64,000 nucleotides of DNA, from the NCBI GenBank assembly GCA_034440615.1, contig JAOTOM010004309.1:1-64000 (forward strand). Direction: 5' to 3'. Under the pieces are notes generated by a model. That model made no database searches and had not been told where the DNA came from. It saw nothing but the letters and a program-made list of their open reading frames with translations. The translations under genes were made by a program, and so were the position numbers. Below are positions 10,782 to 21,568 of this stretch, in pieces; position 1 is the first letter of the stretch, and each line of letters starts with the position of its first letter. This DNA comes from Ashinkailepas kermadecensis. Taxonomy: Eukaryota; Arthropoda; Thecostraca; Neolepadidae.

Positions 10782-11100
10782 GCGCTCACGCTCACACCGG
10801 CTGCTTGAAGACCTCACCTGCACACCGGGTGCTCCTAGACCTCACCTTCACACCGGGTGCTTCTAGCCTCATCTTCACATCGGGTGCCTGAAGACCTCAC
10901 CTGCACACCGGGTGCTTCACACCTTCACACCGGGTGCACGCCTGCACCTGCACCAGGTGCAGGTGAGCCTGCACACCGGGTGCTTCTAGACCTCACATTC
11001 ACACTGGATGCATGAAGACCTCACCTTCACTGCTGAAGACCTCACCTGCACACCGGATGCTTCTAGACCTCACCCTCACACCGGGTGCCTGAAGATCTCA
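10782..11100 (-). repeat. Exon-end minisatellite at crustin gene 2 (about 28 bp unit)
   Basis: About 10-11 degenerate units, on the minus strand GTCTTCAGGCACCCGGTGTG followed by AAGGTGAG or a variant. The first unit overlaps the last codons of the CDS and its splice donor. About six downstream units keep an intact GGTGAGG donor core. The unit corresponds to the single-copy end of gene 1. Confidence 0.85.
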
Positions 11101-11319
11101 CCTGCACTGCGGCTCTTTGCAGACGTAGGCTTCGTAGCACGAATCGAAACAGCACTTCTCATCATCGTCACATGGTGGACCTCCATTGTGGCAAAACGTA
11201 GGATCATCATCATCTTCTGGGCAAATACCAGTATCAATCGGGCAAACGTCACAGTCTTCGTCGGCCTGAACGATCACTACAGCGCATAGCGCCAGCGTGA
11301 GCAGCAGCAGGGTACGCAT
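11098..11319 (-). CDS. Acidic single-WAP-domain crustin-like secreted peptide (gene 2)
   Basis: A 73-residue protein. Residues 1-19 are a signal peptide nearly identical to that of gene 3 (M-R-T-Leu-rich, ending Val-Gln-Ala). The mature peptide of 54 residues fits the eight-Cys WAP pattern (C-x6-C-x9-C-x6-C-x5-CC-x3-C-x5-C) with one extra Cys before it and one after. The N-terminal Cys-rich block of type I crustins is missing, so it resembles a single-WAP-domain (type III) protein. It has 17 Asp/Glu against 3 Lys/Arg, so net about -14, unusual for an antimicrobial crustin; protease inhibition or metal binding are alternatives (inference). The terminal codons TGC AGG TGA contain a splice donor (TGCAG|GTGAGA). 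If that donor is used, the reading frame would continue into the next exon and the true C-terminus would differ. Confidence 0.85.
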   Translation of the reverse strand: MRTLLLLTLALCAVVIVQADEDCDVCPIDTGICPEDDDDPTFCHNGGPPCDDDEKCCFDSCYEAYVCKEPQCR

Positions 11320-11438
11320 GGCCGGTGGTCAGGTAGCGCACGGACTGTGACAAGGCTGCCGTTGGGTTATGGTTCAGGTACCGCTTGGCTCTGGACGGAG
11401 GTGGCGAGGGCTTCCGCTACTGGTGGCCGCTGCCGTCA

Positions 11439-11446
11439 ATATATAC
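11439..11446 (-). promoter_or_regulatory. TATA box of crustin gene 2
   Basis: GTATATAT on the minus strand, about 120 bp before the ATG. The stretch between TATA and ATG is strongly similar to the one in gene 3 (shared CGCCACCTCCG, GAGCCAAGC, GTACCTGAACCATA, GTCACAGTCCG), so promoter and 5'UTR were duplicated together. Confidence 0.75.
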
Positions 11447-11719
11447 CATTGCCACCGATTGTCTAGCATGCTGATGCGGTGGTGGGCTTTCCGGATCGTA
11501 CGGTAATTTCCCCAAGGACAATGGAAGTTGTCAACAGGCTGTGGAAGCTCCTCGATCTATTTGCAGCAAAGCATTTGTGCGCTCGTAGCTTGCCAGTGGC
11601 GGCAGTTTTGCACGCATGACAAGATCGGTGGCGGATCTGCGACAAGCCTGGGTTTTGCCGGAAGAGCTGGAACGTCCAGAAGATAGTTTTCGATGCGCTT
11701 GAGTGGGCAAACTAAAGCT

Positions 11720-13253
11720 TTGTCGTGGAGAAAAAATACGACGATTCAAGTGTTCTGGAACCGATGGTAGTTTATGAGTAATATGTTCGTGATGAACCAT
11801 GTTCAGATTCCAACAATTCCGGCTGTTAACCAGCGACACTGGGTGCGCAGCCGAACGCGACCTACTGGTAGGAGGGGCAGGGGCGGATTATGCCCAACGG
11901 CTTACTTTGAAAAGTTAGAGGCCGATTTTGTTACATTCGATGGAAAACGATAGAGCCAGCAGGATGACCTCCGAAAAGCCAAGTCTATTGGCATGAGTGT
12001 TGCATGTGACGTCACATATCAGTCAAAATATTAAAATATGACCTAGTTGGCGAAGTTTCTATTGTAGTAGAGCATCATACAATCAAGTACCGCAGAGGGC
12101 GAATTTTGGTGCCGCCATGCGCCATGCCTCCTAAGACAGCCAAGAAAGATATCCATAAGTAAAGACAAGGCCGTGGTCATGGTGGATCGCTTGGTATTTT
12201 GAGGTCAAATATTGAATTGGGACTAATGCCCATGCGGTGCATGTTTCTACAGCGAAATGGTGCCGGGAACCCGACAGGAGCAATGCAAAAAACTTGTCCG
12301 AGCATATGCCTTACCATTTTTCCTTTGGCCTCACCAAATTCTGCCCTGTTAACATGGGTGGGCCCCAACAACCAAATTGCCAGCACTTCCTGCCTCCATG
12401 CATCGGTTCCCACCAATAATTTTCAAACTTCTTCACCCATCACATGTGAATATGTGCCCACTATCCAACGCCTTAACTTGCTTTGTTTCAACCACGGCGG
12501 AGAGGGCTGCAAGGCCTCAGCGACGTCAAAGACCAGTGCTGCTGATGCTGGCTCCGTGCCGACCGCAAACCGTGCCAGGACGAGGCGCGGCACTCAATGC
12601 CTTGCAATGCTGACACTATCACTGGGCATCCGGTGCGTCACACGTCAGTCAGCCGGAACGTTAGTGAATTCAAATATGCTGGTCATATTTTTTGTTATTG
12701 TCGTCCCCGTATTAACTGCAGCAGCAGCCTATCTCATTTGGTTGTATGCACCTTCATTGGGTCTTTCAATGTGGGGCTTCCCTTGGTGAGCTGCCCGTAG
12801 ATCAAGACAGACAACACATGGGTGCCTCGGGATGCAAACAAGAGATACAATAGAATGTGATTATACCAATACAATTTGCATCCCTTCAGTTTATTTATTT
12901 TTATGTTGCCGATAGACCACCACCAATTAGTAGAAAGGAAATGCAACCCTGGGAAAGCAGTGGACAGGTAACAAGCTAGTAACGCCCACCGAATTCCCAG
13001 GGTCACAAGATTAAAATGTTAGGGGAGTACATAATTGATGAAAACAGATTCATACATAGATAACTCATGTAAAATATGTATGGGTGTGTACAAACCTATC
13101 AATATCATCCAACACAAAAAGATAACACAAAAACGTCCATTTAAACACATCATACTTTTGTATGTTTTCACATATCATCAACATTGATAACCTCTACGGC
13201 AAGGTACAACTTTTAAAGTTACTTTTGTGAATTATATGAGCTATATTCTGACT
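11720..13253. other. Intergenic, no gene recognised
   Basis: A segment at about 11570-11720 (GCTCGTAGCTTGCCAG...GATCTGCGACAAGC) is duplicated near 21965-22025. The rest has open frames without recognisable domains. Confidence 0.5.
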
Positions 13254-14400
13254 TTAGTTTTCATTTGATGTGTATAATTCCATAAAGTGACGTCTAATGC
13301 ATTTATTTAGCACATCATTTTTCCTCGGCACCTGTTCAATACTGGGACATACTTTGCAAATTACATTGTTCCAGGATTTTGGTACCGAGTATGTAATGGC
13401 ATACAGCCTATATTGTCGATAGGTATATGGTACAGAGTAATGTTGAATGATTCTTGTATTAGTAGGTGTTGCATATTGAAAAAAGGCAGCCATAGCATAT
13501 GGCAATGTATCATGGACAAATGTGTGCAATATTAATATGTTTTGTTCCTGCACCATATCAGTGAACTTCAAAATGTTGTACTTGATAAATAACTCATTTG
13601 TAGGATATGCATAACGTCTATAATCAATAATTCGTAATGCACGTTTCTGGGATTGTATAATTTGATCTAATCTACTGGGATAAATATTACCCCAAATCAC
13701 AGCACAGTAATTTAAGTAGGGAAGGATTAAAGAGTTGTATAAATACTTCAGTTCTCGACTTGTTATGAAGTATTTTTCCCTCCCCATGATACCAATGTTT
13801 CTACTAATGATGGCTGTAACATAATCAATGTGCCCACACCAAGTCAATTGTTCATCCAACACTATGCCAAGATACTTGATTTGTTGTTTTCTGTTCACTT
13901 TAGTAGAATTGATCATTATATCTATGTCATTAATGGGAGTTCCAGAATATATTTGGTAATTTGTCTTTGTTACATTCAGTGACATCCTATTTGCTTGACA
14001 CCATTTGGTTAGCTCTGGCACAATGCCATTCATTTTATTCTGTAATTAATCTATACTTCTAGCCTAGACAAGAATAGCTGTGTCATCAACAAAAGGGTAC
14101 ATATTTGGTGGTTTGGGAATTCTGGGCAAGTCATTGATATATATGATCAATAATAATGGTCCCAGAATCGAACCCTGAGGAACACCCATAGAAATTAGTT
14201 CTGGTTCAGATAAAGTATCATATACTTTAGTTTGCTGATATCTATTTTTAAGGTATGATTCTAGTATTCTAAGAAGGGGACCTTCAACTCCAATGCATTA
14301 TAATTTTCTGACTAATATGTCCGTGCTAACTGTGTCGAAGGCCTTTTTTGATCAACATATAAGCCACACAGACTTTCTTTGTTTTCAATGGACTTAGTAA
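13254..14400 (-). pseudogene. Non-LTR retrotransposon RT fragment, degenerate
   Basis: On the minus strand the order is: a KAFDTVSTDILV-like motif near 14350, a GVPQGSILGPLLLIIYIND block near 14185-14125, and the catalytic-type FVDDTA near 14085. A stop follows, and then a 259-residue open frame (14033-13254) with the RT C-terminal blocks SLNVTKTN and IKYLGIVLDEQLTW and a thumb region (LILPYLNYCAVIWGN). There is a frameshift near 14350 and stops near 14300 and 14070. No endonuclease domain is seen upstream. Best described as a 5'-truncated dead LINE of the Jockey/CR1/L2-like groups; the clade is uncertain. Confidence 0.85.
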
Positions 14401-15004
14401 TTTCAATATATAAATGAATAAATATGCACAATATCAGTTTGAATCACATGTAATCCGGTGTGGGCAGAAAGGATCCAAAACTGTCAAACTAATTTGGTAA
14501 CTATGTTTGTCGATTTTTACGGATTCTCACAACCACGTTGCGCAAGAAAGCATTCTGAGATGATAGCGTTATTGCACAATTCTTTAGCTGTGAATTGGCG
14601 AAAGCCAATTGTTAATGTCTTTGTTCCTCGATTTGTTTGCGTTTTTTGTCTGTACATTCTTCGTTTCATTTGAAGGTGGTTGGAGGTGACGTCAATATGA
14701 CGTCACTTACAGCCGACCCATAGTGAACTAGAATGTCATTTTCGGCCAAACGCTGTGGCGTTGACGTGTGAACAGGTACTGACAGTTTCAAGTTGATACC
14801 CTTGTACGTTGTCGAATTCTTAAAACAAATTACCCAAGGAAGGGAGATCCTCCTCCTGCCCTGTGTGGTGAGGGTTAATGCAAGTTGTGGAAAAGCCACC
14901 TGCCATTCGTGAGAGGGGCGTGCCCGCAGAGTACAATTAAACGTGTTTTGGAGCCAGTGAAAGACACTGGGCGTCAGTGCACTGAGACGGTCATCAGGAT
15001 TACG
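14401..15004. other. Intergenic, no gene recognised
   Basis: No domain-bearing frame. The first few dozen bases may belong to the degenerate LINE. Confidence 0.45.
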
Positions 15005-16190
15005 AATGCTTAATCCTGGGTAATCAGTCCCAGGTTAGTTATCATCCTGATGGGTGCGTAAACTCCACGAGGTCCACGTTGTCCACGAGAACCATGATGA
15101 GGTGCACGAGGTCCAGAAGCATGAAGGTGAGCAGTAGTCATGGCCTCATCAGTCGCTGACTGTTCAATTTCGTTCCAAGTGCATGCGTTTCAGCTGAAAG
15201 TGCAAACGGTTTCGAATCGTTGACTGCAAATGTTCGAATAGTTATGTGTTTATAAATACAGACACTTTGCAAACATTCGCTGGGCGTGGCACGCATTTCG
15301 ATTTGTATGGTGGCAGTCCTTGGATCTCCTTCAAACCTTAGAAAGGCGTCATTTTGACCTGGAAGTAACATTTTCTAAACAGAGGGTGGAATTGTGCTCC
15401 ACTTGTCGCTTGGCGAAGGTGTGGTTGGACGAGTCGGTGCAGGAATGGTAGAGGCTGCAGATATAAGCGTCCTGGCGTTCACCGCGTCTCCACAACTGAG
15501 AGACCACGGTCGTCTGTAACCACCCTGCAGTACCGTCACAGATCCACGCGCTTGCCATTTGTGCATTGTGCGTGGTTCGGTCGCTGGATTCTGCGAAGCA
15601 GGTGATAATGGCGGTGCAAAGCTGCAGTCGGGAATGGCGGGTAACCCCACGGCCTCTCCCGTCTCGGCTGTGACAGCGCCCGTCACCGTCACGGTGACGG
15701 GCGCACGTCACCCTTTGTGACCCACTCAGACGAGTCACACACAGATGTGTGACTCGTCCGTCACACAGGTGACAGTCGGTCCGTCACAAAGATGGCGGTC
15801 GGTCCGTCACACAGATGACAGACATTCTGTCACACAGGTGTTAGTCTGTCTGTCACACAGGTTACAATCGCGCTGTCATAAAGGTGACAGTGATCTATCA
15901 CATACCCGGTCAGATTAGAGGCAGTCTGTCAGGCATAGTCTGACCTCATCCACTCCCGGTCCAGCGCCATTTTCACCCACTGCCGACCTAGCTCCGCTTT
16001 CCCCACTGTCAATCTAATACCCCGCCACCGTACATCCACTGCCGACCTACTACCAAGTGTCAATCTAGCACGCCTTACACACCCACTGCCGACCTAATGC
16101 CCTTCCAAACTCAGGAACGAGCTAACACTGCATCACCCACTGACAGACCTGTCCTCTTTTGCAGGTGCGATCACTAACTACCGGTTCGAC
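15005..16190. repeat. Dispersed repeat R, copy b
   Basis: Same landmarks and order as copy a (6440-9195), with the minisatellite part reduced to about 190 bp (15715-15900) and no GCAAATGTACGTA array. Ends at GCAGGTGCGATCACTAACTACCGG. Confidence 0.8.
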
Positions 16191-16944
16191 ACCCTCCCTG
16201 GCCCCACACCTTGCATTGTCACTCCAGAAACGGCGCAAGCTGTTGTTGCCTTTCTTATGACTGATCCTTACTTTTCCAACTATCACTCTCTAAAAGCTTC
16301 CTGGTCCTTTGCTAATGTTGCCGGGCCAGTTCTGCTCGCGTAAATACCCACGTCTGCGGGACATTGAGCTCAAGGGTAACTCAAGCCTTCTGGACAAGGC
16401 TTGAATGCAGTCTGCAATCGCCCCACATAGAAAGCATTACAATCCAATCGTTAACCCCCTAAGTTAAAAATGCTTGCAATACAGTTCGATTTGTGTTGCT
16501 GTTTTCTGTGTTCAGTGTTTTCAGTGAGTTCAGTTGCTGTTTTCAGTGATATCGGTTGTTGCCAGTGACGTACCGAAGGGGAAGGGGCAGCTTTCCTCCC
16601 TAAGAGGTTTGGGGCTTCCAAAAATCGCACCGAGTCCCCAAAATTCGCACCAGGGCACATGAAGATCCCATTGGGGGCAATAAAATGTTGCGCAGGAGAC
16701 CCTGGAAATGTTGCTTGGGCCCAAAAACTATCACAGAAGCGCGTGCAAATCATATTATGGGCCCAAAGAATATATCGGGGCACCTAAAATGTCCATGGGA
16801 GCAGTAGACGAGGCCCTTGAAAATACCGCTGTGTCCCCCAAACGTCGAAACGGGTCCAATGAAGCTCGCGCTGAGGCCCCAAAAAGTCGGGCCGACGTAC
16901 CCGGAAATCACTCTGATGACGAAAAAAAAGTATGGCTTCAAATA
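16191..16944. other. Intergenic; short coding-like fragment at the start
   Basis: A plus-strand frame of about 50 codons (about 16192-16341) has balanced composition (T-L-P-G-P-T-P... to F-A-N-V-A-G-P) and ends at a stop. I cannot identify it. It may be an exon or transposon remnant. Nothing else is supported. Confidence 0.3.
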
Positions 16945-17135
16945 GGGGCGGGGATGGCCGAGTGGTTTAGGTGTTGAGCTCTTGGTAACAAATGTCCTGG
17001 GCTTAACACTCTCACTACTCGGGACATTTCCCAATCCCGCGGCCCACCGGCGAAACAGTGTGGGCGGCGCAATTTGCCGTGATCGTGCAAAAAGTGCGTC
17101 GAGAACCACCCAATGAACAAATAAACAAACGGGCT
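16945..17135 (+). mobile_element. tRNA-derived SINE (family 2), copy 1
   Basis: Starts GGGGCGGGGATGGCCGAGTGG (A-box region, Leu/Ser-tRNA-like), then a B-box relic (GGGCTTAACAC), a shared body (CCCGCGGCCCACCGGCGAAA, GTGTGGGCGGCG) and an A-rich AAC-type tail. Two more copies occur at 34848-35041 and 56955-57127. Confidence 0.8.
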
Positions 17136-17214
17136 TCAAATAAGCACCACGTCATGAGCTTCGTAGCAGCTTTTCAGGGCATGTTATATAATAATATCGA
17201 GATCCTTTAAAATA

Positions 17215-18080
17215 TTAACCCCTAACTCTTCCCGGTCAGATTCTCACCTTCAGTCTTGTGGCGGGGGAGTCATTATACACACATCTCTAATCTCTAACTT
17301 AAGCGTTGCATGAAACGAAAGTGGTGTCATCGGAAAGCTCTCGACGAGTTCGGTCCGAAACAACCCCGAAAATCGTATGCCGCCCAAAAGTGATGTTATT
17401 AGAATGTTATTATATTGGGATCACGAATAATGTCCTGTTTTTTTTTGGCTCTGGGGAGTTCATTTTGGTTTAGATTTTAAAACCAACAATTATTTGGGAT
17501 CAGAAAAGGCAGTCGAAATCGACCATGACCACAAAATGTTTGCCCATCAGGAAATCAACGTTTAAATATTTCGAAATTTTCAAAATTTTACATTTTATTT
17601 AATTTGTGTTGTTATAATATGTAGAGCGCACCGGGAAATTTTGATTTAATAAACTATCGTCATGAATAGTGTATACTGTAACCAGAATCTTAGATCACAG
17701 CCACAATGGGCAGATAAGCAAAACAAATATATAGTCATCAAAAACGAAAACTCAATAAAAATTCCGTTGCATTTTGCTGCATCCCTAAAGATAAGCCAAC
17801 GCTGAAAGCGTCACTAACATATATTCATGTGTTGAAGCGTGACGACTGGCTGAACTTCTTTGGAGGCCACCTCACTTGATCTTGAATCACACGGTGACCG
17901 TAGATGACCTGACCTGAACTTGTCTACACAACTTATCAAGTTGACGTGGGAACAGGTATGCCAAAATTAGGCGCGCTGTCGCACGCCATTTCTTCACGAT
18001 TCGTGATAAACCTTATGTGGAGCGTAAAATGCCCCCCCCCCCCCATTCCCCACCACCACCACCGAGACGGGGTGAGTTAT
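17215..18080. mobile_element. TTAA-element family Y, copy 3
   Basis: Begins TTAACCCCTAACTCTTCCCGG and carries the family Y interior in the inverted orientation relative to copy 1. The far end is GAGACGGGGTGAGTTAT, apparently a mutated TTAA. It contains TGACCTGACCTGAAC near 17898-17912. Confidence 0.7.
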
Positions 18081-18466
18081 GCGCATTTGTTTCTATGACA
18101 TGCGTGACCTTTTGAACGGGTCGGTTCCTTGTGGTGCTGCGCGTGAGCGTCAAGGAGGAAGTCGAGATGTGTGCAGTTGGGTGTGGAAAGCTAGGTAGTC
18201 GTATCGTAGGTTGGCTTCGTATGTGTTTTCTGTGATGATTTCGTTGCTGTTGTTTCCCAATGTTGGTATGCTGCTGTGGTATAGGTGCATGTGAATTGTG
18301 CACAAACCACCGGAATAGCAGGGCTAGGAGCCTCTAGAAGTTTTCAAGAAATGCAAAAGATCGGATAGCTCAATGGAAGCTTAGTCACGCATGGGACGTC
18401 TCTGGATGCTTTGGATGCTTTGCACTTCGTTTTCCGCCACATACACCTTCGGCCGTCGACGGAGCG
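18081..18466. repeat. Duplicated segment between the Y element and crustin gene 3
   Basis: Homologous to about 9735-10099 next to gene 2, in the same orientation and order. Confidence 0.75.
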
Positions 18467-18830
18467 TTTATTGGTCAGTGATGCGTGACGTCATTATTAG
18501 ATAATCGTACAGCCGCCAGCACAGCCGACCATTCCGAGGACGGACGAGACGACGAGTGACGCCGTGGTAATTGGGGTCCGCCCCGGATCAGCTGATCATC
18601 GTCAGAGCTAATCGTCGCTGTGACGGGGAGAGAGAGAGAGTATGGTGTCAGATACAGTGTCAGATCAGCCCTCTGGCGCCAGAAGCAGAGTCGAAACAGC
18701 CGACTGATTCGACGAGGTCCGAATTTGTGGCAGTTGCACCACCAGTCATAGTAAAGCTCGATACGGGACTTGCAGCCAGGGAAAATGTCGGAACTGAGAG
18801 AGAATAGCGACAAATTCTGAAGAACGCAGC
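18467..18830 (-). other. Putative 3'UTR exon of crustin gene 3
   Basis: The minus strand contains the sequence shared with the gene 1 and gene 2 3'UTRs and ends with CCAATAAACGCTCCG; the poly(A) signal lies at 18472-18467. A pyrimidine tract with AG (TATTCTCTCTCAG, near 18820-18808) is a plausible acceptor. It lies about 2.4 kb from the CDS, so the intron would be long. Confidence 0.55.
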
Positions 18831-19885
18831 AGAGAACTATGGATTCTGCGCTCGTCGGGGTTGAGAGGAATACACCACCTTAATATATTTGGGAATTGGC
18901 ATGCCGCCTATGAATATTGGATACGCACAATTCACCTCAAACCTTACTATTTCAGTCAACCATTTGCCCTGGCGGATGCCATGATAGAGGCACTTGGGTT
19001 CGGTCACGAAACCCAAAGAATTGCTTGAACAGTTGCCACAGTTGTCACGAAACTGGGTTGCGTCATCAACCGTGACGTCGGCTATGGATCTCAAGCCGGC
19101 AGCTTTGTGAACAAATGCACGGGAATATCCCGATAAGATGGATGCATTCGAAACAGTTCTTACCACGAGAGCACGTAAGATATTGAAGGCACTGACTTGA
19201 ATCCAATGGCGTCGCCACCTTCAGTTCCCAGGTGGGCTCCAACCCCATGGGCGCAGAAATGATCTTCAAGCCGAGGGGCAAGACAGCGACTATCGTCTGC
19301 CCTCGTCCCTCTCCCCTCCCCCCCCTGCCTCCTGCCCGCTTAACGTAACACATTCGGATTTCGGCAACTTTGTTTCTGCAGACAAACACATTTTTTCGGT
19401 TTTTCTTTCTCACGGTCAAAATGATCGGTTCAGCTGATCGAAAGCTAAGCCTGTGGTCTTCCCATGTTAATATACTCCTGTCTAACCCAAACTCAAGCAC
19501 TTGGCAACCCTCCCCCCCCCCCCTCCCCACATCGTCCCCGTGAAGAAAAAACACAAAGGTTTTCCGAGGTGATAAAATGTTTGGTTTTTATGCCGATAAT
19601 ATACCTCTAGACCTTTACTGACTGCTGTCTCTGCCGTACCAACGGCTATTGCAATGCAGACAGCATTTTATTCACCAACAAGGCCGGCCACAATGAAGAC
19701 GATGGTTTCAGCACGCGCAAGAAGGAAAGGAAAATGAATGTTTGTTATTTGGTAATGCACAATGATATGCAATAGCTGCAGAATCCCTTCAAGGATAGCA
19801 AATATTTGTGAAGAAGTCAGACAGGCAGGCGAGCCCAATCGTCTGACCCACCGCGCTCCATGGGGGCATTGACCTCGCGTAATCG
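18831..19885. other. Likely intron of crustin gene 3, no gene recognised
   Basis: Sits between the putative 3'UTR exon and the CDS. A minus-strand frame of 162 codons (19554-19066) has no recognisable domain and low-complexity parts. Confidence 0.4.
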
Positions 19886-20216
19886 CCCGGCAGAGCCGTG
19901 GCGGCACCGTTGGGAGAGTCCACCCGCCCGGCAGAGCCGTGGCGGCACCGTTGGGAGAGTCCACCCGCCCGGCAGAGCCGTGGCGGCACCGTTGGGAGAG
20001 TCCACCCGCCCGGCAGAGCCGTGGCGGCACCGTTGGGAGAGTCCACCCACCCGGCAGAGCCGTGGCGGCACCGTTGGGAGAGTCCACCCACCCGGCAGAG
20101 CCGTGGCGGCACCGTTGGGAGAGTCCACCCGCCCGGCAGAGCCGTGGCGGCACCGTTGGGAGAGTCCACCCGCCCGGCAGAGCCGTGGCGGCACCGTTGG
20201 GAGAGTCCACCCGCCA
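19886..20216. repeat. Minisatellite, 41 bp unit, 8 copies
   Basis: Eight nearly identical units (CGGCAGAGCCGTGGCGGCAC...GTTGGGAGAGTCCACCC). They differ mainly by G/A in CCCGCC versus CCACCC. The array lies in the presumed intron of crustin gene 3. Because 41 is not a multiple of 3, every frame cycles through all three translations. Confidence 0.97.
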
Positions 20217-21069
20217 AATTCAGATGTCACCTGAAACAGAAACTGGAAAATGTCGGGAGGATGCCGTATTTTTCCAAACCTTACCGGGTTCTTTATCAGG
20301 CGGGATCGGACCCGACCAAGAAATGAGGTAGGGTCCGCACCCCCGGGACCCCAGCGGCGGCGACGGTAATGCATGTATGACATGTGTAGCGCTACCTACA
20401 GTGCTTTCTTGCGGCAACGTTGTCAAAGACACAACTTTAGAACTGTTCCAGAGGGTGCTGAAACCTCGCTGCCCGTGTGGACCCTGGACGGTTTGAGCTT
20501 CAGAGCACATCGGATGTGCTCAGGCTCGTCGGCCGGGTGTCAGTCAAACAGCTCGCCTCCAAAACCCTCTGTATCACATGAACGTCATGACAGCAAACGA
20601 GCTGGAATCGATTCAGAACATGGCCTGTTTCAACGGTGGTACAATAACTTGCGAAGCAGGACAATGCAATAGTCTCCACCCCACCAGAACGAGATCTAGA
20701 TATGGCAAAGGCACGATTGTTCACCGATTATCGAGTTCTACAACAAACATCATATATTTGGTCCAAACCATTGCCAGGTGTTTTAGAAACACACTCAAAC
20801 CACAACCAGACCACTGACAGGCCATTATCAAACAAAGGTACCTGATACCGCATGGCGTGCCAGACGATTTGTGTCTGAGCCTCATTCTCCCCCTTTATAA
20901 TGCCCAAATTCACCTTTTTTCTCCCCTTTAAAATTTAAGGTTTTTTGGTAAAGGACCACATGCTGGGAAAAAAAAAAAAAGAAATTTTAAAAAAAAAAAA
21001 ATAAAAAAAATTTTTTTGAGAAGGCCCCGCCCAAACAAAAAAAAAAAAAAAAAAAAAAAAAGGCCAGAC
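20217..21069. other. Intergenic/intronic, with poly(A)-rich block
   Basis: No recognised gene. 20968-21061 is a run of A with short T runs, similar in look to the suspect blocks at 23.25-23.46 and 31.27-32.05 kb. Confidence 0.5.
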
Positions 21070-21290
21070 CTAGCACTCACACCGCAGGCTTGCAGACCTC
21101 ACCTTCACACCGCAGGCTTGCAGACCTCACCTTACACCGCAGGCTTGCAGACCTCACCACACCGCAGGCTTGCAGACCTCACCTTCACACCGCAGGCTTG
21201 CAGACCTCACCTTCACACCGCAGGCTTGCAGACCTCACCTTCACACCGCAGGCTTGCAGACCTCACCACACCGCAGGTTTACAGACCGTG
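21070..21290 (-). repeat. Exon-end minisatellite at crustin gene 3 (28 bp unit)
   Basis: Seven tandem units, on the minus strand GTCTGCAAGCCTGCGGTGTG followed by AAGGTGAG. They follow the native copy that encodes the end of the protein (Val-Cys-Lys-Pro-Ala-Val). Unit lengths are 28, with one 27 and two shortened units that lack the AAG-type triplet. Seven GGTGAGG donor cores are intact. The units are nearly identical, so expansion is recent. Confidence 0.92.
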
Positions 21291-21568
21291 CCGTCGACGC
21301 ACTGATCGAAACAGCACTTGTAGTCATGATCTTCGTCATCATTGCAATCGGCATCTATCTCGCAGTGGTCAACATGGACAACCTCACCACCAAATCCGTC
21401 TCCACTGTCCGGGCACTCTTCCCTCACAGTCGGGCACGAACCCGGTGCCGGGTCGCAGCAAAAGAACTCATCTCCATTTTCCGGATGCTTGCAGAGGTAG
21501 GAGCAACGGAACGCCTGAACTCTCACCACAGCGCACAGCGCCAGCGTGAGAAGCAGCAGGGTACGCAT
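21263..21568 (-). CDS. Acidic crustin type I-like secreted WAP-domain peptide (gene 3)
   Basis: A 101-residue protein. Residues 1-19 are a signal peptide (M-R-T-Leu-rich, ending Val-Gln-Ala). The mature part begins with C-x3-C...CC as in gene 1, then the eight-Cys WAP core (SC-x6-C...C-x5-C...KCC-x3-C-x5-C). The loop between WAP Cys 2 and 3 is longer than in gene 1 and carries Gly/Val/His. About 20 Asp/Glu against 5 Lys/Arg give a net charge near -15. The final codons GTG TGG TGA overlap a donor (GTGTG|GTGAGG). If that donor is used, the frame continues into the 3' exon; if a downstream repeat donor is used, the TGA stop is kept. The promoter and 5'UTR match gene 2. Confidence 0.88.
   Translation of the reverse strand: MRTLLLLTLALCAVVRVQAFRCSYLCKHPENGDEFFCCDPAPGSCPTVREECPDSGDGFGGEVVHVDHCEIDADCNDDEDHDYKCCFDQCVDGTVCKPAVW

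Noticed and set aside
12199..12789. 196-codon plus-strand frame
   Set aside because: No domain, no codon bias and overlapping frames of similar length; likely chance in G+C-balanced DNA.
19668..20383. Long antisense and sense frames across the 41 bp array
   Set aside because: The 41 bp unit cycles through frames and is open by composition; no start context or domain.
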